Shown: positions 10,950-21,932 of the stretch, piece after piece
Layout of the letters: each line of letters opens with the position of its first letter
Numbering within the stretch: position 1 is the first letter of the stretch
Source of the DNA: Agarophyton chilense
Lineage: Eukaryota > Rhodophyta > Florideophyceae > Gracilariales > Gracilariaceae
Reading direction: 5' to 3'
Assembly (NCBI GenBank): GCA_030374765.1
Contig: JARGXX010000080.1
Span: 558,001-622,000, forward strand
DNA length: 64,000 bases
The notes under the pieces: generated by a model
The model's input: the letters and a program-made list of their open reading frames with translations, nothing else
Database searches by the model: none
Told to the model about the DNA's origin: nothing
Made by a program: the position numbers and the translations under genes

Positions 10950-11690
10950 TCATGGCTCAGATAGTCATGTACAGGGGGGTATTTGAGTATCAGACCCTGT
11001 AAAAGGCTATTGTGGAGTACCACGTTGGCGAAAAGGCTCAATTTTCTGGTACTGGTTCCTCATTCTGTGCGGCGCTTGACATGAAGAATATTTTGGCAAG
11101 GCCGCATGCGCGTTCCTAGACTACTCAGCAGCTCCAAAGTCAGGTCGAGCTGTTGACGAAGGACTTTTTCGAGCTATACCTTCTGGTGAAGGAGAAGATT
11201 GACGGCGGAACCCCAGCAACGGCGGAAAGGGACTGGACGAGCAGTTATTGTAAGATGACGGGACACGGTGCCAACCGTTTTCCTTTGATTACGCATCGTG
11301 ACACAAAGTATTCCGTTGCAGCAAGATGGGCCACTTGGAGCCTTTTTGTTGGTCTAAACCTATGAAAAGTGATTCTCGCTCTGTTGGGTTCGATGAAGCG
11401 AGGTCGGAGTCGCAGAGAGAGAGAACAAACTCAAATTTAGTGGCGAACCTTATTATGTCGTAGTTGTGCAAGAGTCTTCTTTGGTTGATGTTGTGGCTTC
11501 AGCGAAGAAAAACGACCAAGGCCAAGCCCTTCCGCAGCAACCTCGCACGAATGTCATGGATATTGACGTTCTGGTGAACAAGAATCAAGGCGAATCCCGA
11601 GTGGCTGCAAGGTCGAAATCGAAGGATAAGGCTAGAAGGTCCCGTAAGATGAAGAAACCCTCCCGGTACCTTCAGGAGCAAGCCGGTTGA
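10950..11690 (+). pseudogene. Gag-like part with zinc-knuckle motifs
   Basis: Fragments on the plus strand read like gag: QSQVELLTKDFFELYL, then YCKMTGHGANRFP and CCSKMGHLEPFC. The last two resemble CCHC zinc knuckles (C-x2-C-x4-H-x4-C). A basic Lys/Arg-rich segment follows near 11.6 kb. It precedes the reverse transcriptase directly, as expected for Gag-Pol. Heavily decayed. Confidence 0.55.
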
Positions 11691-11699
11691 CGTTCCAGT

Positions 11700-12500
11700 A
11701 GTGCAATCATTCGAGTTAACGAACTACACTCCGATTAGTTCGAGAGTGCCCAGGATTACCTCGAGGCATAACGAAATTGTGCGTAAAGAAGTTGACGAAT
11801 TGCTCGAAGCTGGAGTAATCACGCCTTCAAGCTCAGCTTGGTCCTTTCCCGTAGTCATAGCTGCCAAAGAAGACGGTAGGTCACGATTCTGCGTTGATTA
11901 CCTTCAGTTCAAGAGGTTGATGAGGCCAACCAGGTGGCGGTTACTGAAGATCGAGAAATTTTTCGACGACCAAGCGGGGTCGAAGATATTCACAACTCTT
12001 GAATTGCACTACGGGTACTAACAATTACGCATGACGGAGACTTGCAAAGAGATGACGAAGTTTACGTGTAGCTATGGAACGAACAAGTTCGAGGTGATGG
12101 CGTTCAAATTGATGAACGACCCCTCGCCGTTCTAGGAAATGATGGATGGAGTCCTTCAAGACCTTCCATTCGCAATGGTATATGTAGATGATGTGGTTAT
12201 CTTCTCGAAGACGACCGAAGAAAACATCAGTAATTTTAGGGCAGCGTTCGAACGAATTCTGGGAGCTAACTTGAAGGTTAAGGTCACCAAGTGCAGTTTC
12301 GCCAAATCAGAGATAAAGTTATTGGGAAACGTCATTAGTGTTGACGGAATTCAGGTGGACACGGAAAAGATCAAGGACATTTTCGATGCTTCCGTGCCTA
12401 CCAACGTCACGGAGATGAAGAGTTTCCCAGGGTCGGTGGGGTATTATCGCCGCTTTATCGAGAACTTAACAAGTAGCTCGGCGGTGTTGCACGCCGTCAC
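11700..12500 (+). pseudogene. Ty3/gypsy reverse transcriptase relic
   Basis: Reading on the plus strand gives the classic gypsy series: EVDELLEAGVITPSSSAWSF, then VVIAAKEDGRSRFCVDY, FTTLELHYGY and MVYVDDVVIFSK, which carries the YVDD catalytic motif. GYYRRFIENL marks the connection to RNase H. These are the fingers and palm motifs of reverse transcriptase. Part of the old relic at 10940-15150. Confidence 0.9.
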
Positions 12501-12579
12501 CTCCGTCAAGAAAGGGTTTAAATGGACGAGGGAAATGCAGATTAAATTTGAGGACCTGAAGGATAAACTTACTTCGCCT

Positions 12580-13045
12580 CCCATGTTGACTTTCCCTGAC
12601 TTTCGTGCTCCATTCATAGTAGAAAACGATGCGTCGTCAGTGGCACTAGGAATTGTCCTCTCTCAGAACAAGGAGGAGGAAAAAGTACATCCCATACAGT
12701 ATGATTTGCGTAAAATGACGGAAGTACAATGACGCTACTCTACGAGAGAACGAGAAGCACTTGCAGTGGTGTTCGATTTGAAGAAGTTCAGAGTGTATCT
12801 CCACTCTGATATTTCCTTTACTGTGCTCGCAGATCATCAGGCCCTGCAGTACGCCTTTGAGAACAAGGATGTCCAAGAGATATTGGCCCCGTGGATAGAA
12901 TTGATGGATGAATACGACTTCGATATTAAGTATCGCCCGGGGATAGTAAATGGTGGGGCGGATTACCTGTCCCGCATGACTGGGCTTTCTCCGGAGGCAG
13001 AGACTATTGGAGGTCATCGTTATAATTTCGTGGGCGGACCCTGAG
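12580..13045 (+). pseudogene. Ty3/gypsy RNase H relic
   Basis: PFIVENDASSVALGIVLSQ, VFDLKKFRVYL, VLADHQALQYAFENK and IKYRPGIVNGGADYLSRM are the usual RNase H landmarks of gypsy elements, including the acidic residues at the D-A-S and A-D-H positions. It follows the reverse transcriptase without a gap, as in the family. Fossil. Confidence 0.85.
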
Positions 13046-13249
13046 CTGTCGGGTTTTGAGCCGTACTTGCCTAATGTCTCCAGGTTCCGGGCCGGAGTTC
13101 AAATCCAAAGTGAGAACCCTAAATGACAAATTCGATCAAGAGGAAAGCGAAGAGATTCATGCTCTGGAAAGATACGCTTTTCTGGAGAGAGGCCCCTGGG
13201 CTGCGCGCCGTCGAACTGACGATGATCGCAAAGAGATCAAAGGAATGTT

Positions 13250-14211
13250 CCAGAACGAGATCTGACATTGGGATGCCTTGACGACGAGAAGCTTTGTTCG
13301 AGACAGGTTCTGGTGGTCTGGACTCTACAGGGATGTCGCGGATTATTTCCGAGTTTGTTATTGGTTCTAGCACGCACAGAGGCTTTCGACCTACCACACG
13401 ATCCTTAGAGCTCCTGCAACGAGAGTGTTCAAAACGTTCTCGATATACTTCGCGGGTCCCCTGGTCCCATCGAAGAATAGTAAGAGATTCAATGTCATTT
13501 CAATGGAGCATCACACAGGATGTTCTATTACATGGAACAAGGAGAACTCCACTGCAAACACAGAAATAGAATCCGTTGGGAAGGCGATCATACTACTATT
13601 TAGGTCACTGGAGAAGATTGATTCAGATAACGCCAACCCTTTTACCGCCGAAGCAGTTAAAAACTTCATAAGTAACCAAGGAATCGTGTAGAAAACAGCA
13701 CTACCGTACGTGCCTATGAAGCATGAAAGAGCTGAGCGTAAGTTGACTATGGTCATATTGGCCATCAAGAGAACGGTAGTCCGTAACAACTTGGACTGAG
13801 AAACCTCTCTACCGCAGTTTTTGTATGGCTACAGTCGCCGCGAGAGGGACACCGTTCCGTCCCCGTTCCAGTTGATTTACGGAATCAAATAAAGGATGAT
13901 GGAGAATGAAACGGTGTGCCTCTTGCCGGATGGCACGGCGCATGACCGAAAATTAGAATTAATGGGCGAGTCTGGACCCCACGCGATGCAAATCGAAAGA
14001 GCGTGCGTTCCTCGTGTTTCCAAGGGTAAGGTCTAATACTATAATGTCGGAGACGAAATATTAGTCGCCCATGGACCCAACTATAACAGGTCGCGCGAAT
14101 GGCCGGCATTCAAGTCTTACTACAATGGCCGATGCCGCGTTACGAGGGCGAACCATACTCGCTACGAGCTGGTGTCCTTCACGGGACGGGTAACTCGCAC
14201 AGCCGTCTATA
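13250..14211 (+). pseudogene. Integrase relic of gypsy-like element
   Basis: Scattered integrase-like text is readable on the plus strand: FSIYFAGPLVPSKNSKRFNV near the first catalytic Asp region, a stretch ending AVKNFISNQGIV before the expected Glu helix, and a C-terminal part with VGDEILVAHG and YNGRCRVTR. It is decayed and is interrupted at its end by the solo LTR at 14212. Confidence 0.6.
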
Positions 14212-15094
14212 TGTAGGACAACGCTTGGAGAGGAGACACCACGAAGATGTTCGGGATCTTCCTCTCTTGAGAGACACGCCTCAGGCGGAGGAGTCGCGTT
14301 CCAGCGGAGCACAGAAACAGAGCCACTCTGGATAGGCATGACGAAGTCGAGTGTAAGACCGAGGCCAATCCGGCGGGACATACGTAGAGTGTTTAGGTGA
14401 GCATGGCACAGTCCGGGGTGGGACCAATCCTAGGCGGAGCGGTACCACGGCGATTGTCGGAAAAGAAGCGAGGAAACACTCGAATGAGGTGGACGAGCGA
14501 GGTGAGTGAGGCGGCCACTCACGAGAGCCAAAACGGAGAAAAAGAGGAAAACGGGGGCGAAACCCTATACAGGGGCGAGACTACGACAAGTGTCGGCGAT
14601 TAAATATGAACCCACGGTGGTGGTAGCACTCTGGTCGACAGAGGGGTGGATGAACTAACGTGCAACGGGCGCTCACGCAGTATGCGGCGAAGACGCGCCG
14701 AAGGCGAAGAGTTCAGAGCCAAGACTCCCTCCTTGGGATCTCCCAAAAGGGTGTTTACTGGGGAGCAGTGCTCAACCTCCTTAGTAGTGTGGCGCGCGGC
14801 CCCTGACAGTGGGCGCGCGCCCGAAAAATAGACATTAAATAGCGATCGCGTAGCTAAATAAATACTAAAATACTAAATAATACTAACCATTAGGTAGAAT
14901 TCGGGCCACGTGTGGCACGCCTCGCACTCGAGCGTCGGCATCCGTGCAGTTCACGTGTTCCACCAGTGTGCACTTCCGGTCCTAACCGGCCGTCGGCACG
15001 CAATAGCGGTAGAGCTTGTCATAGACCAAGCTAGTCCTCAAGCGAGCGAAACCTCTAAGTCCTGGGAAGAAACCTTGAAGGGCATTGTCCTTCA
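14212..15094 (-). repeat. Solo LTR of chromovirus family (883 bp)
   Basis: It is an inverted copy of the LTR at 10052-10939, with ends TGTAGG and CTTCA. The five bases on each side, CTATA (14207-14211) and CTATG (15095-15099), agree at four of five positions, as expected for an aged 5-bp target duplication. Neither a primer-binding site nor a polypurine tract adjoins it, so it is read as a solo LTR. It lies in the integrase region of the older gypsy-like relic. Confidence 0.75.
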
Positions 15095-15149
15095 CTATGC
15101 GAGAAGGTTAGTTCTTTTCAAAATGCAACCAATCCACCTACGAAGTTGA

Positions 15150-16550
15150 AGGATGAGCAGACGGGTAAGTAAACGGAAGAAGGGTGGAAAGAAGACGTAG
15201 TATATTGAAGTCGTTCTCGTCTAGTGCATTCAGAGCCATAAAGTTTGAGATGATATCTATGAGCAGGGCAGCTTTGTGAAGTGAATATATGGAACATTTA
15301 ATTGCAGCATTCCATAATGCTGGTGTACGGATATTCCTAAGCATATGGATTCTACATCCATTAATGAAGCCACGCTGCAGGGGTCTCTTTAGTCCTCTCA
15401 CGCTCGATCGCGAGCTTCCGACGCTGCTTTATATTATTCGTTCCATTTCGATGACGAGGTTTCTCAGAGTGTCCTTCTGTACCAAGGCCATGGACCCTCC
15501 GCACTTCTCGGATACTAGTAAAAGTTGAAGTATCGCCAACGCAAGCCCTTTGGCATAAAGTCAACAGATACTACTTAACACAATCAAGGATGATTCGACG
15601 GCCGGGGTTAATTATCAGACTGTGGATCACGCTGTTGGTTCTGTCGATAGTGAGAACATATAAACCGCATGGGAGAGGAAGAACATCTCAAACATTCGGA
15701 CAGTTACCACTAATGACATGGCGTAGAGTCAAATTCCATCGTCGAAGATGCTTTTGAGCATCACGAAAGTCGCGAATACTCGACAGAAGCTCATTTTCGG
15801 TTTCGATGAAGCGCGCAATTCTGCAGAAGTACTTCCAGTTCTTCTCAGAGTCATTTGAGCCGAGAAGAGCGAGGCCATTTCATATGGCAGCCTGGATGCA
15901 AAGGTCGAAGCGATTTTGAAAAGGAACATATCGATAAGACAATTCGCGATACCTCAGAGTAGTGGAACTCTGCCTTCGAGAACAAGAATGGGACATGAGT
16001 AAGTGGCGTCCCTGGTTCCCTGTCTGCACCTACCACGTGTGAATTAGTAGTAGGGCGAAATCTCGGCTTTGACTCCCAGGAACAAAGCACTTTTGTTTGC
16101 TCTCCACATGGTGTGGAATTTCTTCGTCGGAACCTTCGAAAAACAGGATGTAAAGGAAATCCGAGTAATGGTCTTCAGTGGCTTGATCAATCCCAACAAA
16201 TCCGGAAAGAAAACTGTCCCGATAGATGGCAGTAATGTTCCAATGCGAACCAGAACGCTGAGAGGAATAGTCTTTCGTATCATGAACGGACTCTGCTGGC
16301 CCAAGTTCTCGCAACATGATAGCCGACAGCGCCTAGTAAAGGGTTGCTTTAAGAAAAAATAAGATTTGTTTTCCTACGATCTTGACGAGCTCCTTGCTGT
16401 TAATTCGAACGATCTCCTCAAGATTAGAAAAAAGGATGTACGAAGGGTGCCGATGGGTCTGATGGGCATCTAGGGATATATCTACCAATTCATCCGTATC
16501 GTGTATAAGAGCCATGAGGTCCCAGCGTTCGTTATGCAGTAGCGGCGACA
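15150..16550. other. No gene identified
   Basis: Short open stretches occur on both strands (for example near 15.8-15.95 kb and 16.07-16.36 kb, the latter open on both), but none gives a protein I recognise. The gypsy-like relic may reach a little way into this region. I see no RNA gene or terminal repeats. Confidence 0.4.
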
Positions 16551-16811
16551 CGTGCATTTACAACGCTCGCACATGTGTTTGAGGAACCTGTTGCGTGCGC
16601 TGCGCTCTTACTGGCAGTTTGGTCACAAGCATGGACGTATCGCGCCTACCACCAACCCCGCCGAACAGCGATGTCCGACGACTGTATGCACTGGGACTGA
16701 AACACCAACCTGTGCCCATCAGTGGTTGAAGAGAGCGCGTGGAAAGAGTAGAACACAATGGAAGAAAGGATGGCTCACGCGAGGCAGCGCAGGGGTAGCG
16801 CAGCGCTGGTG

Positions 16812-16943
16812 CGATCGAGCAAACGCGGATAGGCTATGAGGCCCAAGCGCGGACCAAGATCGAGCAAGCGCGAAAATGCAATGAGGCCCAAGCGCGGACC
16901 AAGATCGAGCAAGCGCGAAAATGCAATGAGGCCCAAGCACTGA
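16812..16943. repeat. 45-bp tandem repeat (about 2.9 copies)
   Basis: Three consecutive units begin GATCGAGCAA and end GCGGACCA or an altered form. Units two and three are nearly identical and unit one is more diverged. The 45-bp length is 15 codons: on the plus strand one frame reads NEAQARTKIEQARKC repeatedly, a coiled-coil-like pattern continuing as KAEKASEKREQSE. That frame has no good start and is blocked close upstream, so I annotate a minisatellite rather than a gene. Confidence 0.75.
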
Positions 16944-17129
16944 CAATGCGCAGAAAGGCAGAGAAAGCGAGCGAAAAGCGCGAGCAGAGCGAAACGAACG
17001 CGAGGAGTTCGCAAGCTACGGCGTGCAAGGATTAGGACGAAGAAGAGGGGGTCGCGCAAGTGTTAAGCGAATTCTGCGTGAATTACGAAAATGGTAGGCG
17101 ATTGCAAGACGCTTGGCGCGTATAATTAC

Positions 17130-17159
17130 CCTCCAGCAATTTTGAGACATTGCTGGAGG
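17130..17159. other. Perfect 10-bp hairpin
   Basis: CCTCCAGCAA at 17130-17139 and TTGCTGGAGG at 17150-17159 can pair fully around a 10-base loop. There is no U-run after it and no gene that clearly ends here, so a terminator role is not supported. It may be a remnant of a terminal inverted repeat. Confidence 0.4.
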
Positions 17160-18790
17160 TACTACACCGTAACAGACCACAAACCCACTTGCTACGCCAT
17201 GGCGTGGCGTAGATTGAGTTTGGGGGCGTTTGCGCTTTTGTATAGGGCTTTGTCGACGTGTGGCGTGGACTCAGCACCTCGCGGGCTGAAATATCAGAAC
17301 CTCCCTTGAAGCGGCAGAGATGAGGGAAAGGAGGGGAACAACAATAAAAAGAAATGGTATGTGTGAGTCCCGTAATGCGTACAGTGTTCCAGCACTGCTG
17401 AAAGCAGGGTCTGCACATTGTATTTAACCGCTGGATTCGCATTAGAGAACATTATCTAGTTCTTATATTTATATTGGTTTGGGTGCTGCTTTAAATGCTG
17501 CTAGCAGCGATGAGAGTAGCCTAGAAGCACAACTTTGTAACTATCGAGTATTAATGCGTTTCGAATCCATTTTGGAGATTCCAGATCTCTACAAAATGGG
17601 CTTTTTTGTTCCTGAGATCTTTCATTGACGACTGAAACCGAAAATTGGCGCCCTAAAACATTATTTTCTTCGGCTTAGAGCTATTTACTTTCATTCAAAG
17701 GTAGGGGATTTGCCGGTTGGCGTCTAGTAAAACGAGTGCCGCTGGAAGAAAAATATCATACATTTTAAAAAACTATGATGCATTTGCCGCAGTACATGGG
17801 TCAAATGAGGCGGTAACCGGTGGACAGAGCACCGTTATTAAGCCATTTGTACCATTTGAAGCGCTGTCGGCGTGAACGGGAGACTTTATGTTTGTAATAA
17901 CGTTACTGGGTCTGTCGAGAAAGCCTTCAAAGAGTAAAATGCCTGTGACTGTAGTAAATATTTTGTTGCAATCTGGAATCTAATACTGAAGGGGAAGCTA
18001 CGGCAAGTGGTGCCAGGTAACTTTTCCCGAAAAAGCCTAGCTTCGTGTATGTATATAATAAACATCCTCGGTAAGCCTTGTAAGGAGCTTACACGCGGGC
18101 TTCTGGATAACGCAGAAGCGGGAAGGCTCAAAAAATTGTTACACATCCGGAATGTCTGAATGGAAGCCAGGGCGTCTGAACCCTAGTGACTGTTGACATA
18201 AGTCTTTGGTTGCGTTGGTTTAAGAAGATCAAGAAGAAGAAGTTTATATCATATCGGATCGGAATACTTATATCGCATTTCATCTATCCGGGCCATTCAG
18301 AAACGCAAAAGGCTTATTTTCACCGACGTTTACTGTAATGTCTGGTCCACAGCGTCACACCCCAAGATGGCGCCGACAGGAAGCTTGCACGAAAACAAGC
18401 TTTCACTATCCGCAAGTTTTAACGCAATTGGTGCTCCAAGGTGCGAAAGAGGTTGAAACTCATAGAGATATATGACTTTTGTTTAAAAAACGTGGTGTTT
18501 ATGAAACATCTCAGTTATCCAATTATTAAAGTTGCCGTCCAAATTCTGCCCGCACCCCCCTTTAGGCCTTCCTTGCTCGTGGTACTCTAAAGAACTTCGT
18601 TGTACGCAGCATATTGAGATTGGGCTTTCTCACAAAACACAATATAGCTTTTTGAGCAAGTTAACGGGGACAATTTATGAAATGCGAGTAACGGGGGTTT
18701 AAGACAGTGCAAAAAAACAGAGTTGCTCTGGGCCAGAGGCGTGACTGAGCTAGATGGCTTTCAACTCGTTTGAATGACGAACACTTGTAA
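17160..18790. other. No gene identified
   Basis: AT-richer sequence with short open stretches only. I see no repeats, RNA genes or transposon motifs that I can support. The stretch next to 18794 is probably the 3' flank of the minus-strand cysteine-rich gene. Confidence 0.4.
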
Positions 18791-18793
18791 CGA

Positions 18794-20113
18794 TCAAAGA
18801 CATACTCCACGATTAGGAATGTCGACCGCTGGGAAACCTGGGTCAAAAATACGACAGAAGAGGCCAGCTTCGCATGGAATTGGCGGAATTCGCGAACCGC
18901 TTGAGCACAACTGGCCTCGTCGTAGACATCGCACGCCACTGTCCAAGCAGCATGTTCTGAGCGTCAAATTATCCAGATCACCTTGGCACTCCATGGGTAC
19001 ATTTGGGAAAGGTGTTTCTAGTGCGACCGTAAGCGGGGTGCTTCCCACGGGGCGACACACACCGCGATTCGGAACATCTGCAGCAGGCAAACCAGAATCA
19101 AAGACGTCACAGAAGAGACCTGATTTGCACGACGGAGCTGGGAAGAGACCCCCTTGTGTACTGCAGAAGGCACCTGCTGATAGTTCGCCGGATGGACGAG
19201 CTATAATCGGACTTTCCGACGGTTCTTCCGGCTCCTCTGATTCATAATTGCCCATGGCTTTGGCATTCGCGCTGCAGGTACCACGGTTGGGGCGATCAGC
19301 GGCTGGAAAGCCTGGGTCCCATATTATACATTCAAGTCCTTGTGCACAAGGAACAGGTGGAAACAGTGATCCTGAAGTTGAGCAGTCCTGACCAGCTTGT
19401 ATACAGCCAATATCAAGCTTCATACAACATTCGACTCGTTCAAAGATGTTCAGATCTCCTTCACACGACAATGCAATTTCTTCAGGTGAGCCCGTGAAGT
19501 AGTCTTCCGGTGAACTGGGCATGGGGGATTCCACAGAATCATCGGCCATCGGGGACTGGATGGGAATCGGAGACTCTTCTAGCGCTTCGGACGGCATCAG
19601 TGCTGGGGCTAGCATGGATTGGCCCATTTCAAAAGGTCCAATGGACAAGTTGGCCGGTGACGGCAAAGGAACAATCGAAGGAATGGGCATGGTGCTATCC
19701 AGTTCCACTAGCGGAAGTGAGGAGGGAGAAGGAGTTGGGGGTGGGGTGACGCCAACACCTATTGGTGCGAAAGGAAGATCACTTGGAGAGCCAAAGTTGA
19801 TGGGACCATACACGACGAAACGCGAATCGCAAGACGCATACCGCAGCGCACATTCTGTGCAGTACACTTTGCCGTCTGAAGCGATGGGACGCCGATCAGC
19901 AGGGTCGCATTGCAGTGGACAGTTCGAGTCACACAGACCGGGGTTGACGCGCATTTCGAGAGAGTGCCACAGCGCGCATGGAGAAAGGTCGGACTGATAC
20001 ACACATTCGGCGCGTTGTCCGAATCGGGTACAATACACAAGGTTACAGCGTTGTGCCACAGTTATGGGGAGTAGGACAGAGGTAAGAACGGCGGAAAAGA
20101 GGCCGAGACGCAT
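18794..20113 (-). CDS. Secreted Kazal-like and three-repeat cysteine-rich protein
   Basis: A 439-residue host protein, intact and without introns. The start is set at the Met beginning MRLGLFSAVLTSVLLPITVA because this is a textbook signal peptide, probably cut before QRC at residue 21. The frame is open for a further 79 codons upstream, but those lack signal-peptide character. Residues 23-95 carry ten Cys. The end of this part (CDPADRRPIASDGKVYCTEC) resembles a Kazal protease-inhibitor loop, with one canonical Cys replaced and another displaced. A Pro/Ser-rich acidic linker (96-215) follows. Three related Cys-rich repeats then lie near 217-280, 309-353 and 376-438, each ending with a D-x-P-N-R-G-x-C motif. 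It is likely exported or wall-associated; protease inhibition is only a guess. No family name is recognised for the repeats. Confidence 0.85.
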   Translation of the reverse strand: MRLGLFSAVLTSVLLPITVAQRCNLVYCTRFGQRAECVYQSDLSPCALWHSLEMRVNPGLCDSNCPLQCDPADRRPIASDGKVYCTECALRYASCDSRFVVYGPINFGSPSDLPFAPIGVGVTPPPTPSPSSLPLVELDSTMPIPSIVPLPSPANLSIGPFEMGQSMLAPALMPSEALEESPIPIQSPMADDSVESPMPSSPEDYFTGSPEEIALSCEGDLNIFERVECCMKLDIGCIQAGQDCSTSGSLFPPVPCAQGLECIIWDPGFPAADRPNRGTCSANAKAMGNYESEEPEEPSESPIIARPSGELSAGAFCSTQGGLFPAPSCKSGLFCDVFDSGLPAADVPNRGVCRPVGSTPLTVALETPFPNVPMECQGDLDNLTLRTCCLDSGVRCLRRGQLCSSGSRIPPIPCEAGLFCRIFDPGFPAVDIPNRGVCL

Positions 20114-21800
20114 ATTACAGAGAAGGAGACACGGGGGGTGGTAACGAGGAGGGTTGGATGCTATTGTGGACGATGAACCAGGCGGGCTGCCCAGCTTTGT
20201 AGCAGCAAGTAAATACGAGAACCGGCGTTCATGACAGGCGGAGCCGCAGGCGGGGAGTGCATGGACGTGGGTGAGCAGTGGGGGCACACCCAGCGACCGT
20301 GGCGGGCCGTTGGTGATCCCGAAGTTACTGTCTTGGATCGTAGAGGGCACTTCACGCGTGGAGCCTCCCGAGAGGCTGCTCTACGTGGCGCAGCAACGAT
20401 GTTTCTAAATTGAGCTGTTATTGAAACGCGATCATATCGTTCATTGCTGACTGTCGCAGTTAGCTACCCTGCAACGTTCCGCCCCAACATGGCCACGAGC
20501 TGCGCCAAGCTAAACTTTTACGCCCTCCGCCCTTCCGAGGTCTGCAGACAGTGCCATTCCATGATCTCCCGACAGGAGAAATTATGGAATGTTGCCCAAC
20601 TATTGTGCAATTGCACAGTTCTGAAGCTGCACAGACCTCGTAAGGCTAGCCAGACTGTGAGATATCCCTCATATCCCTCCTCTTGATCCTTGAGAGATAG
20701 GCAGATTTGGACAAGAACAACAGACACAAAACAGAGAAGGAACGGCTTAGGGAACTCTTCGCATATAGCCCCTGTGCTTCGAATGGACCCTCTCCTCCCC
20801 CACTCAGTTTCTGCAAGAACAAACCAAATGAATGTCCAAAGTCAGTCGAGACTTTGCAGCAGTGGTCGTTAATCTGGCAGCACACACACCGTCTCCCCGG
20901 GTCGATTGGAACGGGACATCGGTCTCGAACAGGATGCATCTACCGAAAGAAACAGAGCGTTGTGGTGTCTTCAAACCTTGGTGATTACAAGAATTCTAGA
21001 GGTGATCTTCTCCACACAGCTCCCCCCACAAAGAGAGGTACCAAGGAGTGCAGAAACTTTGCTGCGCATCTGCCTATATATCTCGCCGTTATTACCCATC
21101 CATCTGCACCGTTCTTCCCGTGATCCAAATTCCGGCATTAAGGGCAGTCCAAAGACACAGAAAAGAAACCTCTTTTCAATAACGTTCTCAATAGACTGCG
21201 GTGGACAGTCGGGAACAACAAAGGACCACAGGCGGTGAGAATCACTTCTTCAACATGTACATTGTGATACTGTCTCTTGGAATACGCAGAGTATTCCAGC
21301 CAGTTGATGGTTTCCGAAAACTCGAATCACCATGACTGCATCGCAACTACCCTAGTTAATTTCAAACACAAGAGGGTGAAAAGTACGGCGTCGATGACTT
21401 AGGAGATCATCTGCGAAAAGCGTGCCACCCTTCCAGAAGTTCGCCTCGGCCGTTTCCCCCATTTAGGTGCGCGGTTTCTATGATGTGGTAATTAACTGAT
21501 CGTTTGACGACATTGACAGGGCGCAGGTCAACGACACGGCGAATCCACTCTGATCTCAGTTTGCTTCGTACTTGAAAATGCTCGGTGGCTTTACATGGCC
21601 CTCCTGTTGCTTTGGAGAGCAACAGTCGCAGGAATCAAGTACTCCAGATCCATTAATTCCGTCGTAATGCCTTTCAGATGACAGCTCTGCGGTGCGTGCG
21701 TAACGGAGAGAGGCTCGGAGCTCACCCAGCTTTTTCGCTCTTCGAATTCGTCGATGATTGTCAGCTCCAGGAATCGATGCACGCGCCTTTGAGACTGACA
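20114..21800. other. Intergenic stretch between the two host genes
   Basis: It contains the upstream region of the minus-strand cysteine-rich gene. A weak TATA-like CGTATTTAC (minus strand, near 20215) lies about 100 bases before that start. Several short frames are open on both strands (for example near 20.7-21.1 kb), but their composition is not convincing and I recognise no product. Confidence 0.4.
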
Positions 21801-21817
21801 ACGCGCCATAGCGAGAG

Positions 21818-21825
21818 TATAAAAG
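21818..21825 (+). promoter_or_regulatory. TATA box of coiled-coil gene
   Basis: TATAAAAG lies 115 bases before the ATG at 21933. By the usual 25-30-base rule, transcription would start near 21848-21855, giving a 5' leader of about 80 bases without an upstream ATG. Confidence 0.65.
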
Positions 21826-21932
21826 CGGCTTCGCACTGCTTGTCTCGGCGCTACTTGTTCCCGCCACCCGCAACCCCTGCACTCATCAACTAGTTCAACA
21901 GTTTCTACAAGCTCTTTCACCTCCCGTTAGAA

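Larger units (their letters stand above)
10940..15150 (+). mobile_element. Old Ty3/gypsy-like relic, split by an LTR
   Basis: Gag with zinc-knuckle motifs, reverse transcriptase, RNase H and integrase follow in gypsy order on the plus strand. It has no chromodomain that I can see and is clearly different in sequence from the two chromoviruses. The solo LTR at 14212-15094 sits in the last part of its integrase region, and a short stretch after 15095 may be the continuation. No LTRs of its own are recognisable. Many breaks; an old fossil. Confidence 0.8.

Noticed and set aside
10052-15094. Inverted LTR pair explained by a simple inversion between two solo LTRs
   Set aside because: After such an inversion the swapped flanks should match as reverse complements. 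TCTAT, CTATA, GGACA and CTATG do not, while the right LTR keeps a near-match on its own two sides.
16030-16362. Overlapping open frames on both strands
   Set aside because: Neither gives a recognisable protein, and both-strand openness of this length is plausible by chance in such sequence.
16812-16943. CRISPR array or protein-coding repeat gene
   Set aside because: Units are directly adjacent without spacers, the organism is eukaryotic, and the coiled-coil-like frame has no start and is blocked just upstream.
20114-20350. Upstream Met at 20350 as start of the cysteine-rich gene
   Set aside because: The 79 extra residues have no signal-peptide or domain character, whereas the Met at 20113 begins a clear signal peptide.
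20444-21240. Several short plus-strand frames between the two host genes
   Set aside because: No domain, no good promoter and no consistent codon pattern; treated as chance frames.
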